Shown here piece after piece: positions 12,904 through 24,329 of a stretch of DNA of 64,000 nucleotides. Location: the NCBI GenBank assembly GCA_008638375.1, contig VIRR01000554.1:1-64000 (forward strand), given 5' to 3'. The translations under genes were made by a program, and so were the position numbers. The DNA comes from Nyssa sinensis (Eukaryota > Streptophyta > Magnoliopsida > Cornales > Nyssaceae). Position 1 is the stretch's first letter; each line of letters starts with the position of its first letter. Under the pieces are notes generated by a model. It was not told the origin of the DNA. It saw only the letters and a program-made list of their open reading frames with translations, and ran no database searches.

Positions 12904-14440
12904 TTAAGCATGTTCATTGGAAAGAAGTTGATATTTGATCTTGTTGAGCTTGACTACAACATCTTTTATGTCAATCCTCTCATCTGGAAATTCTTCAGAA
13001 CATTCCAAACCTAATTCCATTATGGCCAAGAGATAACCTTGTGTGGCAGTCATGTCTCCACTGTCTTCTGTCCTCAGCAAACCACTATCCAAGACTTCCA
13101 TTATTTTGTTTGGAAGTGATGCATTAACCCATTGCCTCAAAGTTAATTCTCCAGCAAACATTTCATCAGTGGGTTTCTTTCTTGTGAATGTCTCCAACAA
13201 CATTATCCCATAGCTGTATATATCACCTTTTGTGGACACTCTTCCTTCTGTACCATACTCTGCCATACATTCAAAGTTTTTAAAAGGTATATGTAGCAAA
13301 CTAACAATAAATAATGAACTTCACTGCTCATGATCTTCTGATCTGAGCATGAATGATATTTTAGAAAGTTTTGAAAGTGGATATTTCATTCAGAAACAAA
13401 TTTCAGCTGCTACTCAGCTTAATATGTGTCGGGTTTCATTTTTGGTTCAAGTGTTTTTTATTTACCAAATCATACTTCTGACATTTCAAAATTTGGAGAT
13501 GCAACAAAATTTTTGAAGCTAGATGATACTTCTATGAAGAGTAAGCACATCCAAATGCTCTAGACTCTGTATTGAGAGAGAGGACAGGGGATGACACTGA
13601 AACTTAAGCTTGATTTTGATTAAATTACTCCTGAACTCAATTCAAAGTTCACTACTGATTTGACATGGACAAGATGATTTCTAAAATGGCATTCAGTACT
13701 GTTTTCCTTGACAAATTTGATTAATTAGTTTAGGTTAGAAGGTGTCAACCCCTGCTAAGCATCTATATGAGATGGTGTAAGTGAGCATTCTTGCACATTA
13801 ATGCGGGTCAAATTTAGTATTATATAATTTCAAGTCTTGGAAAATGGAGAAGCTAGGTGGATGAGAAAAGCTAGGTGCAATGTAGCCGATGGTACTTAAT
13901 GTCTCTGTTTGTATTGCAGTATTATTTTTAGCTAAAATCTTTGCAATTCCAAAGTCACCCACATGTGCAACCATTTCTTCATCTAAAAGGACATTGCTTG
14001 GCTTTAAATCACAGTGGACCACAGGCTCTGACTGACCACAATGGATATATTCCAAAGCTAATGCGACATCATTCATGATGCTTACTCTTTGAAGAAGATT
14101 CAAGCAGTATTTGTGAGAATATAGCCACTTCTCAAGACTTCCATTAGACACATATTACAGAATCAAAGCTCTTAAGTCCGGGTTGGTGCATGTACTATTG
14201 ACTTTGACAACATTCCTATGGCGAACTGAGCGCAACACTCTGCATTCTGCATCAAAACTTTTAAAAGCTTCCTCAAGTTGCAAATTTAAAATTTTCACAG
14301 CTACCATTGCTCCATCAAAGAGTATTCCTTTGTATACAGAACTAAAACTTCCTCGTTCGAGCAAATTGGCTTCACAGAAATCATTTGTAGCACGGCAGAG
14401 CTCATGGTATGAAATTATTATCACTCGAGTCCTATCATTA
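12904..14440 (-). pseudogene. LRR receptor kinase relic A (kinase domain only)
   Basis: This is the cytoplasmic kinase of a subfamily XII LRR receptor kinase (FLS2/EFR/Xa21 type), a plasma-membrane sensor for microbial patterns. Exon 1 runs from about 14440 to 13871 with the ATP-binding loop, the VAVKI lysine, a non-RD catalytic loop (VVHCDLKPSN) and DFG. Exon 2 (13259-12904) begins at EYGTEGRVS and ends at the family's normal C-terminus. The whole LRR ectodomain and membrane segment are missing. A TAA stop (14155-14157) replaces the glutamine of 'QYMSNGSLEKW'. The glycine-rich loop reads ERGSFSSVYKG instead of GVGSFGSVYKG. The splice donor after 13871 is CT instead of the GT found in copies B and C. 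It is certainly non-functional as a receptor and shares intron position and strand with copies B and C. Confidence 0.9.
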
Positions 14441-15570
14441 ATAATTTGAAACGGTAATTTGAATTGATATTAAATAAAATAAAATTATAAGGTGAGCAAC
14501 TCAATTACTACCATTAATAATAGAGGGGCCAAACTTCGTTTCTCTCTCAATTCTCATAAGTTTTGTTTGAACAGCCGGATAAGAAGATATGATTTTATAT
14601 GATATAGTTGGATGAGATGATATCATGTGAGATATTAATATTTTAATTCAGTATTTGAAACTGACTCAGATAAGACCCAGATAAGACTGAATATATTGTT
14701 ATATCCTAATATTGTGTTTGAGTGCCTATCAAATATTTCTCTTTATATTACGACATTATAATTTCTTTTAATAATGTAATTTTTTTTAATTCAATAAAAT
14801 AAAATAACTCAAATTTTTTGATATAATTATATTTCATTCGAGTAAGATATAATGTTTTGTAAAATATAAATATTCCAATCAAACATGAAATAAAGTATTT
14901 ATCCACCGCCACCGAAGCTAAACTCCTAATCTCTTTGTTTCTCTTTTTCCATCTACATCGAAACCCCTAACCTCTCAATCTGTATCACTCTCTCTATTTC
15001 ATTCTATATCTTGGCCGACCCACGCTCACCACTGTCGCCTGAGCTCAATTAAAGCCCAAGACAATTCTGAAACACAGGTCAGGTTAGTTTCCCTTGTCTC
15101 TTTCCTTAAATCTTCACCTTAAATGATTCAAATCTTTGCTGTCTCCATACACGTGTGTATGGGTATGTATTTATATATCTATCCATGTCTGTTTCAAGAA
15201 ATTAGGAATTTTGTTGTAGATAATTTACGTTTAGATTTGTAAAATAGATGCACGCAGCACATCCAAATTATCATGCTACGATTTATTAGGAGCCCTAATC
15301 CTTCCAAGACCATTAGCTAATGCACCATCTAATCCATGTTGTTATGTTTTTGGGCCTATCTGAAACCATCTTTAGTCAGAGGTTTCTAGCAGATGTTTCC
15401 TGATGGATCTTTTCTTGTCCAAATCTATGTACTGAAGGATAATTTTGACTGAATTTTCCCTATATGTTTATTTTCTGTAAGTATATAATTTAGTTATACA
15501 TTGCAACAGTGGACTAGGCCAAGGTTATTCATAGATCTTACACATTCCCCCAATCTATCCCCTTAAATTA
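14441..15570. other. Gene-less AT-rich stretch upstream of relic A
   Basis: LRR homology stops abruptly at about 14440. Beyond it are degenerate 'gatatgat' motifs (14575-14640) and AT-rich DNA; no gene is seen. A possible small DNA transposon at about 14566-14887 has only 7-bp matching ends and is not called. Confidence 0.4.
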
Positions 15571-15575
15571 AATAT

Positions 15576-15877
15576 TGTTGGGTAGTGTGGAACCTGATAA
15601 GTACCGGACACTAGCCCTCGTTTCTTAGGCTGTTTTGGTATTTCACATTATTTTCTTGTTGTCCTAATTTTATGTATTTATAGTTGAAGAGCCGCATCTC
15701 ATTGTAACTTGTAACGCTTTCATATCATAGTGAAACCGCAGCTGCCGTTGACGTATCCCTTTCGTAGGTCAACCACGTAAATCTTTGTATTCTTGTGTGT
15801 GCACGTGATTTTAGATTCGTTTTCTTGTTTGCTTTCATGTCTCACCGATCCTTGATTAGGTGTTTATATTTCTAACA
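15576..15877 (+). mobile_element. Copia solo LTR (302 bp) with target duplication
   Basis: It begins TGTTGGGTAG and ends TTTCTAACA. It is bracketed by AATAT at 15571-15575 and AATAT at 15878-15882. Inside, near 15765-15830, lies the 'cgtaggtcaaccacgtaaatc..tttgtattcttgtgtg' pattern typical of the 3' part of plant copia LTRs. No internal region is present, so unequal recombination removed the element and left one LTR. Confidence 0.85.
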
Positions 15878-15882
15878 AATAT

Positions 15883-16680
15883 TGTTGCCTTCGCTTGATT
15901 CTCCTGATGAAAAGGTAATTCCCCTATTGAAATAGAATTGCCATCATGAAATTTGCATAAACTTGAAGGACCATGTACTGCTTAGTAATTGTTACTTCAG
16001 ACTTGTTTTAAGTCTAAAATGTTGTCTTGTTTGATATTTGAGTAATACAAGAAACTATGTCTTGTCAATACTGATATTGACACGAAGCTATAAAGATACT
16101 ATATTTTGTTTTATTTTATCATACTCTGGACACAACTTGGTTTAAGGGGATGTATACATCCTTAGATTTTCTCCATTTGGTCTATATCTGAAGTAGCTGC
16201 GTGAGCTAATGTTGGGAAGCCCTTGTCTCATCCTCACATAGTCTGAATATTTCACTGTTTCACTGTATTTAATCTGATACAGAATATCTAGTATCTATCA
16301 ACAACCTCATGAGAACCTTGCAAATATTTGGGTTTGGCTGGATTGCTGCTAGGTGTAATGCAGAAGTTTATAAGATTCACTCATGAACAGATGTGTATCA
16401 TCACAATCTTTCAAGATTGAAAGGTCCGATTTATTTGTTACATCCATGATTGCTTCTACCACATTAGTCTAAGTGAGAGGCCCTAGGATGATCTAGTTAC
16501 TAAAAAATAGACCTAGAGGGGGGATGAAAAGGTCTATTAAAATGACAATTGCAATTTTAAATTGAGTGATCATGTTTTCACTTGATTTAGTACAAATCTT
16601 ATGGTTCACCTGTGTAACAGCAGGTTGTGCAATAATAACAAATGTCATCCACAAGAGGATGTGCTTCTTTTGATGCCGCT
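15883..16680. other. Gene-less stretch
   Basis: AT-rich, with no reading frame, repeat or RNA gene that I can support. Confidence 0.4.
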
Positions 16681-16682
16681 TT

Positions 16683-16850
16683 GAAGGTCAACGGTGGAGG
16701 ATCATGGCTGTGATGGGAGCCATAGAGGTCGATGGTGGGGTGGCCATTGGTTAGTGGTGGTGCCTCTCTGAAGGTCAACGGTGGAGGATCACGGGCGTGA
16801 TGGACCCAAGGAGGTTGTCAGTGGTGGCACCACTTTAAAGTCTGAATGAA
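16683..16850. repeat. 87-bp direct repeat, two copies
   Basis: The string 'gaaggtcaacggtggaggat' occurs at 16683 and 16770 and the following bases stay alignable for most of the unit. The second copy is more diverged. The segment is GC-richer than its surroundings. Confidence 0.7.
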
Positions 16851-17420
16851 AGTGAAACAAATGCTATGAGCAATGAAAGAAAATATGAGACTTTGGAAAC
16901 CCTACTTAGGGTAATTGTTCAAATTGACAAAATTAACCCAACTCATTTCTTTATTTACTTGAACTTAAGTTCATTTTAAATAAGTCAACAAGGGTAAACA
17001 AATAAACTTAAAAATTTGATAAACATGTCTAAATGGGTTGGGTTAGGTTAAATTGGTCAACCAAACACGTATAATATTTTAGGCTAATTTTGGGTTAGCG
17101 GGTTAAACTGAAACACGACATGTTTTTTAATCATGTTGGTTGGGTAGAACGAATTCGACCCGAACACGATTACTCCTAACCTAAACCTGCTAACATAATG
17201 TCAATTTTGAGTTGTGTTTGTGGGTTGGGTCTAATTTTACCAGACCTAGTTCTAAGTCATTATATGTGAAATACTTTGGAAGTTGATTGTTCAATTCAAA
17301 ACCAATAAGATTAATTGGAAGATAATTGATTCATTTCCATTAATACATTTACTTAACTATTTGCAAACTTTGGGCTATAATGGTTACTCATTACATGTGA
17401 AATCATTAATTCTGAGACAC
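16851..17420. other. Gene-less stretch with hydrophobic-acid-like direct motifs
   Basis: Contains 'gggttgggttaggtt' and 'cgacccgaacacgattactc' motifs (17035-17170) like those in ends of degraded plant DNA transposons, but no ends or target duplication could be defined. No gene seen. Confidence 0.3.
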
Positions 17421-17623
17421 ACTTCATTAGATATTTCTTCAGCTTGGGAGTTATGTGTAAATCTAGAAAGTTAGAAGCCAAAGTTTCATAAAAAGCTAGA
17501 ATTAAGGCTTTGAAGGTCCAAAACATTCAATTAATGGTTTTATTGACACAAATCGATGAGAAAATCTTTTTTATTCGATGAAAAGTGTTGGAAAAAATGA
17601 GAGTCAAAATTGAAGGTCTAAAA

Positions 17624-18453
17624 CTAGAAGCACCGACACAGTCTGGAGGATAGGGTGTCGGTGTCCAACACGTCTGGGACACAAACATGCTCCAGACACG
17701 TAAAAAATTAGTATCCTAATTTTTTTTTCACAATTTTAGACACATTTCGGACACGTTAGGAGATGATGATTGTGATCGAAGAGGAAAAAAGATGGAGAAT
17801 TTTTTAGAGTATTTGAAAAAAAAAAAGGAAAAAAGTAATTGAGAAGAGAATTGACTCACTGTGTACAGGTAGAGAGAGAGAGAGAGAGGAGAATAGTACC
17901 CTTTGTGCGTAATCCCTTCTTTCTATTTGAACTTGGTCGCAATCCCTATCCTCCATCGACAATCTCTCTCCCCTCTTCTCGTTCCGTATATGTTGCGCAC
18001 CCCCCAATTCGTTGAATGTTTTAGTCCCACCCCCTCCCTTCAGTTTTAACGATATGAGCCCTTTATTTTTTAAAGCTTTGATGGCGTGTTGCCATACCCT
18101 CTCTTAAAATTAATTATTTTTATATATTATATCCTTTAAATTAGTTTAATTTTTATTTAACTTTTTTCAAAAAACTTTTATTATTAAAAAAATTAAAAAC
18201 AATATCTCCCATGGAACAGTTACTTTGAATTTGATTGTTTGTTGGATAATAATAATAATTTAAAAGTTTAATTTTTTTATTTAGTGTACTTAACCAATTT
18301 GCTTATTTTGTATCACTAAATTAGTCAAAAAATTTTATATTAATTTCTAATAAATCAACTTAATGAAACATATGCGGGCCTTTATTATTAATATTAATTT
18401 TATTAGGTGATTTTGAAATTGATCAAATAATGTTAGAATTGAATTATATCCTC

Positions 18454-18506
<53 letters not shown>

Positions 18507-18602
18507 AGCATGTATCCAACGTGTCTGTGACCTATTTTTTTTCCAGAAAATAACGTTTTGGAGTGTTGTATTTGTGTCCCGTATCAGTATCTGTGCTTCT
18601 TA
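17624..18602. mobile_element. Non-autonomous Mutator-like element (979 bp)
   Basis: The left end CTAGAAGCACCGACAC and, in reverse complement, the right end TAAGAAGCACAGATAC form imperfect terminal inverted repeats. Both sides carry GGTCTAAAA (17615-17623 and 18603-18611), a 9-bp target duplication as expected for Mutator-like elements. The inside has a (GA)n run at about 17872-17888, AT-rich DNA and a TA/TG microsatellite, with no transposase. It is inserted in the tandem array. Confidence 0.8.
18454..18502. repeat. (TA)n(TG)n microsatellite
   Basis: About 9 TA units followed by about 14 TG units, inside the Mutator-like element. Confidence 0.85.
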
Positions 18603-20415
18603 GGTCTAAAATTTTCAAATGTGATTTGTTTGACATGAAAACGATTGAGTAACTCTTTCTTACTAACATAAAAGTGTAGAAAAAAAGGAAGTTAAAAAGG
18701 ACTCCCGGTTTATGCCCAAATCTAAAAAAATGGAAGTATAAGTTTCATAAAAAGCTAAAATAGAGATTTTGGAGGTCTAAAATATCCAAACATGATTTGA
18801 TTAACACAAAAATGGAAAAATAACTATTTCTTACTAAAAGATACGTGTAGGAAAAAATAGGAGGCAAAAAGGACTCTCGGTTTGAGAGTTATGTGCAAAT
18901 CTAGAAACTTAAAACTCTTAAGTTTCTTAAAGAGCTAGAATTGATGTTTTGAAGGTCGAAAATGTCTAAGCATTATCCGATCGACATGAAAATGGATGAA
19001 GAACTCTGTATTATTAAAGTGAAATTGTAAAAAAAAAAAAAAAACTGATAACGAAAAAGGACTCTCGATTTGGGAGTTATATGTGCAAATCTAGAAAGTT
19101 AGAAGTATAACCTATAAAATTTTTTTTTCTTAAAGGGCTAGAATTGAGGTTTTGAAGGTCTAAAATGTCCCGAGGTGATTCGATTAACACGAAATAGATG
19201 AGTAACTATTTCTTACTAAGAGAAAAGTGGAGGAAAAAACCAGGAATCGAAAAGGACTCCTGGTTTGGGGGTTATGTGCAAATCTAGAAAGTTAGAAGTA
19301 TAAGTTTCTTAAAGAGATAGAATTGAGGTTTTGATAGTCTAAAATGTCCAAACATGATCCGATTGACACGAAAAATAGATGAGTAGCTCTTTCTTACTAA
19401 AAGAATAGTGTAGGAAAAACAAGAGGCAAAAAGAATTCCTAGTTTGGGAGTTATGCGCAAATCTAGAAATTGAAAGTACAAGTTACTTAAAGAGCTAGAA
19501 TTGAGGTTTTGGAGGTCCAAAATATTCAAACCTGATCCGATTGACATGAAAATGAATGAACGACTCTTGCTTACTAAAATAAAACTGTAGGAAAAAATGC
19601 GAGTCAAAAAGAAATCCCAGTTTGGGAGTTATGCGAAAATCTAGAAAATTGAAAGTATTAATTTTCTTAAAGAGCTAGAATTGATGTTTTGATGGTCTAA
19701 AATATCTAAATATGATCCAATTGACACGAAAAAGGATGAGTAAAAGAACTCCTAGTTTGGGAGTTATGCGTAAATCTAGAAAATTGAAATATAAGTTTCT
19801 TAATGAGCTAAAATTGAGATTTTGAATGTCCAAAATTTCCAAATTTGATCCAATTGACATGAAAATAGACGAGTAACTCTTTCTTACTAAAATAAAATTA
19901 TAAAAAAAATTATAGGCAAAAAGGACTCCCAATTTGGGAGTTATGTGCAAATCTAGAAAGTTAGAAGTATAAGGTTCTTAAGGAGTAAAGATGAGGTTTT
20001 GAAGGTTTAAAATGCTCTAATGTGATCCAATTGACATGAAAATAGATGAGTAACTCTTTCTTACTAAAAGAAAAGTGTAGGGAAAAATGAGAGTCAAAAG
20101 GGACTCCCGGTTTGGGAGTTGTGTAAATCTTAAAAGTTAGAAGTATAAGTTTCTTAAAGAGATAGAATTGAGGTTTTGATGGTCTAAAATGTGCAAATGT
20201 GATCCGGTTGTCACCAAAATGGATCAGTAACTCTTTCGTACTAGAAGAAAAGTGTAGAAACAGTGGTTGTTAAAAATAACTCTCGGTTTGGGTATTATGC
20301 ACAAAGTTAAAAAATTATAAGTCTATGTTTCATAAAAATTTAGAATTGAGGTTTTAACGATCCAAAATTGTTATGACATGGAAAAAAAAAAAAATTTATG
20401 GTTATTGAATTTTTT

Positions 20416-20456
20416 ATTATTATTATTATTATCATTATTATTATTATTATTGTTAT
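20416..20456. repeat. (ATT)n microsatellite
   Basis: About 13 ATT-type units with two interruptions near the 5' end of the solo LTR. Confidence 0.85.
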
Positions 20457-20679
20457 TAAAATGGAATGTGTGATTATATGTGATATGTATCATGTATGCA
20501 TGGATGTGAGTATGTATATATATATATATATTTTGATTTTGTGTACATGTATATGAGTATGTATATGTATATAAATGCATTTGGCAGTGTGTGTGAGGTG
20601 GCAGACCTAGTGTGTGAGGTGTGTAGTGTCGGCTGGGTGTGTGTGTTTGGTGTGTGTCTAGTGTGTGAGAGAAGTGAGC

Positions 20680-20710
<31 letters not shown>

Positions 20711-20714
20711 TAGA

Positions 20715-20741
20715 GCAGCTTTGCATTAAATGCAAAGCTGC
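20715..20741. repeat. 27-bp near-perfect palindrome in the LTR
   Basis: The arms GCAGCTTTGCATT and AATGCAAAGCTGC are perfect 13-bp reverse complements around a single A. It lies just after the TA and GA runs and before the GA-rich leader. The LTR at 63091 keeps the right arm (63430-63450) but has a shortened left arm, so one arm is more conserved than the other. Confidence 0.85.
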
Positions 20742-23700
20742 ATTTTGGGGGAAGGAAAGTGGCTGATATAGGGTGATAGAGGTCAGAGGGAGAGAGACGT
20801 GTGAGATTGAGTTGTGATGCATAAGGTGGTCTCGAGTGGGAAGAAAAGAAAAGAGAAGAAAGGAAAGACTGAGAGCAAGGGAGAGAGAGTTCTGAAGAAG
20901 CAGAGGTGACCAAGAGGAACAGAAGGAAAGAGGAAGCAAACCAAGAGGAGAAAAACCGAAATCCTTGGTAAGTGGGCTATTTCTGTTTTATTTTTTTTAA
21001 GGCACGATAATTTATTCGATGTATGGGATCTTAAAGAGTGTATTGTGAGAATTATTTTGCAAAAGGAATGAAGGGAAATGGTTGAGAAACTAGGGAGAAA
21101 ACCTAGGTTGCAGGTCACGGTCATGGGAGATGGGTGTTACCATTTTATGTGAAAAACTTGGTTTAAATGATGTAGAATGGAACCTAGGAGATGCAGAAAT
21201 CATTTAGAATGAAAATAGGGATTGAACCATGGGCTAACAGTCACAAAAATGGAGGGGAAGGGTTCGGCCGGAGAGTTGACCGAGGGTTTGACCCTCTATT
21301 TCGTGGAGATGGGTAAGTTTTGGGGGGAAATGGAGGTTGGATATGGAGTCTATGCGAAAAACCCTAGAAAAACACATTTTGAGAAGTTGAAAATGTCGCC
21401 GGAGATGGGTCGCCAGCGCCGGAGAAGGCGCCGGAACCCTACTGCTGCTTCGCCGGAAAGCCGAGGAAGAAGATGGGGTGACTGGGTCGGGTTCCGGGTC
21501 GGGTCGGGTCCGGTTCGGGCCGGTGTGGACCGCCCCTGCCACGTGTCGCCATGTGTTTTAAATTAAAAAGTTGAAGGGGGCTGTTTGGTTGTGGATTTAT
21601 GAAATTGAAAATCTGAAATAATAAGAACAGGGATATCTTATCCCTGTTTTAGGCTGATCCTTGTTTGGCTGTCCGAATTAGGAATAGGAGAATTCAAATT
21701 TACAATTCTGCCCCTGAACTTTTGATAATTGAAAATTAACCCAAAACTTACGGAAATTATAAATTGACCCCCCAACTATTAATAATTCTGATTTGACCCT
21801 CCTGAATAAAATATTAATAAATTATTAATTAAATTAATTAATTAATTAAATTAATTTAATTAATTAAATATTCAAAAATATCCCGGAGTCCAAATGGGAC
21901 AAGTCATTAGTGTATTTTGACTATTTCGATCATTCTGAGACCAATGGTGAGGTCCGTTTTACGAGACGGGGTCCCGAAAAATGAAAGACCTGTAGAAACC
22001 TTTAAAATTACCAAAATGCCCCTGAATTAAAGTACAGTCAAACGAACTCTGAATTAGGTAAACAAATAGTGAAACTTTATTATCTCGAACATTCCGGACT
22101 CAACCGTAGAGTTCGATTTGTGAAAAGGGGTCACGAAATGTAAGGACACGTGTAAAGTGAAAAATGACTGTTTTGCCCTTTTTAACCCAGGTGTCCGAAT
22201 TGAATTCTACGAAAGCCTAAACTTAGTTTCTTCGACGTCCCGGACTCAATGGTGGAGTCTAAATTAGCAAAATAGAAACTTATGAATTAAAGACATAAAA
22301 TTTGATGAATAGAATAAATTCAAATGACAATGAACTGAATTACCTGTTATGCTTATAGGAACGCGAAAGGGCAAGGAGAAGGTGCTCTGACCTTCAGTAT
22401 TTTCACAGTGATCCTACCATACCTCGAGTGCACTTCTTCAGTTGAGACCGATTTACAGGTACGATATATTGTGCTAAGTAAGAAATAGAATTGAGATTAG
22501 GAATACTTGCTTTGCTGCATTGATTGTTCACATGTTTGCTTGAGTGTTCACATGTTTATGTGCTACGTGCTATCTTGTTGAGTTGTATGATGATTATGGG
22601 TATACTGCATGTGTTAGTGTAGTGTGTGAATAATATGCTTTGAAGAACTGCTGATATTATGAATTGTGTACTTGAAGGCATGCTTTATGTATGAATGAGA
22701 TGCATCATGACATGATGAGATCAGAGCATATTGGCATAGTGAAATTCTTTGGACATGGCGTGGGTAAGCACTTGGTGCTTTGCATTATGAGGGTGTAGAT
22801 CCTGTGGTGAAAAACCCAAAATCGGCCAATAGGTACTTGCAAGCCTGACGGATTCCGGACCGTGAAGCGAGACATACGTGGCGGTACTCATGCCAGCGGA
22901 GAATGACCGTATCATGAGACATGGGTGGCATAGAGTTGCATGGGTGTGTCACGCATACAGTACATATACTATATACTGCTCATATACTGCCATAATGATA
23001 TTAGATGCCATATAGAAATAACTGTACACTTGCACATGCCACGACCTTAGTTTTGTTTCTTGCATTAGCATTATATTGTACCAGCATGTTGAGCTGACCC
23101 CTTAAAGGGGCAAACATTTCAGATGATGTCCCAGCAGTACGAGACGTGGAGATGATCTGATTTAGGACTATGTTAGGCCCAAGGGGCGTTTTGTTTTTGA
23201 TATTGTATAAGGGCATAAGCCCAAGACTGTATTTTATTTTACATGTTGTAAGCAAGTGGACTAGACCCTATGTATGTATCAGAACAGTGTACAGAATGTA
23301 TGAGAATGTCATTATTATCTTTTATTTCTTTATTATTTTATTTCCTTTGTCTCGTTACTCACGCCTCGGGTTCGCTGGAATTTGGGGCGTGACAAAAATT
23401 TTCTAACGTGATCCGGTTGATATGAAAATGAATGAGTAACTCTTTTTTACCAAAAGAAAAGTGTAGGAAAAAATGTGAGTTAAAAAGAACTTCTAGTTTG
23501 GGAGTTATGGGCAAATGTAGAAAATTTGGAGCCGATGTTTCATAAAAAGCAATAATTGAGGTTTGGAGAGTTCAAAATGTTCAAACGTGATTTGATTGAC
23601 ATGAAAATGGACAAGTAACTCTATTTTACTAAAGCCTAAAGTAAAGGTGTAGAAAAAAATAGGAGTTAAAAAGGATTCATGGTTTGGGAGTTATGCGTAA

Positions 23701-23917
23701 ATTTAGGTACTTGAAGTCTAAGTTTTATAGAAAGCTAGAATTGAGGTTGAGGGTCCAAATTGTCTAGAAGTAATTTGATTGACACAACAACGAACGACTA
23801 ACTCTTTTTCTCTAAGTGAAAGGTGTAGGATAAAAAATCAGAGTACAAAAGCACTTTCGGTTTGGGAATTAGGTAAAAATCTAGGAACTTGGGCCTTTTT
23901 GAGAGGTAACTCACTCT

Positions 23918-24313
23918 CTTCTATGGTGTATAGCTTCTATAGAGGGAAAATAGGAGAAGATTTGGAGGAGTAAGAGAAGAAAGATACAATCAATCTCTTC
24001 AACTAGTTTTCTTCAACAATTTATTCTTCAAGAATAAGGTATTCGTAACCCTTCTTTTCAAAGATCCAAATTAATTTTTAAAATCTCTTTTGCTATAACT
24101 ATAAACCTAACAAGACTTCTATGGTGTATAGCTTCTATAGAAGGAAAAGAGGAGAAGATTTGAAGGAGTAAGAGAAGGAAGATATAATCAATCTCTTCAA
24201 CTAGTTTTCTTCAACAATCTATTCTTCAAGAATAAGGAATTCGTCACCCTTCTTTTCAAAGATCCAAATTAATTTTTAAAATTTCTTTTGCTATAACTAT
24301 AAACCTAACAAGA
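23918..24313. repeat. 198-bp tandem duplication
   Basis: The segment starting 'cttctatggtgtatagcttc' at 23918 is repeated almost base for base from 24116, ending at about 24313. There are only a handful of differences, so the duplication is recent. It sits at the edge of the 178-bp array. Confidence 0.9.
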
Positions 24314-24329
24314 TCGAACCAAGTACTTA

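Larger units (their letters stand above)
20369..23394 (+). mobile_element. Solo LTR of the Tat-type gypsy family (3,026 bp)
   Basis: It begins TGTTATGACATGG and ends GGGGCGTGACA. It is bracketed by AAAAT at 20364-20368 and 23395-23399. Removing the LTR and one duplication copy restores a 179-bp spacing between array landmarks at 20286 and 23496, so both ends are certain. Internal landmarks shared with the LTRs at 26157 and 63091 are a (TA)n run, a palindrome around 'gcattaaatgc', a GA-rich leader (about 20820-20950), 'ggtcacgg' and the run 'cggagtccaaa..gaccaatggtgaggtc' (about 21890-21955). No protein is encoded. Confidence 0.92.
17425..23900. repeat. Diverged tandem array, about 178-bp unit, interrupted by two transposons
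   Basis: A landmark 'gtttgggagttatg' followed by 'caaatctagaaa' recurs at about 17442, 18708, 18880, 19067, 19262, 19441, 19620, 19754, 19930, 20109, 20286, 23496, 23678 and 23859. Typical spacing is 177-180 bp; one short unit (about 134) and longer ones (187-195) occur. Each unit also carries 'gattgacacgaaaat' and 'taactctttcttactaaaa'. Units are clearly related but diverged by many substitutions. Open stretches on the minus strand here (19284-19950) simply mirror the periodicity, since 177 is a multiple of three, and are not called as genes. The unit length is nucleosomal, as in many plant satellites, but I cannot assign the family. Confidence 0.85.

Noticed and set aside
14566..14887. Possible MITE upstream of receptor relic A
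   Set aside because: Matching ends are only about 7 bp (tgtttga), with no target duplication.
19284..19950. Minus-strand open frames with repeated 'LGVLFA..FILVRKSYSSIF' strings
   Set aside because: They mirror the 178-bp tandem array, whose usual unit is close to a multiple of three. No start context, no family, and the pattern breaks where the unit length changes.
20371..21124. Serine/leucine-rich open frames on the minus strand of the solo LTR
   Set aside because: They arise from GA/CT-rich and TA-rich simple sequence; the same happens at 5657-5908, 26629-27153 and 63260-63697 in related LTRs.
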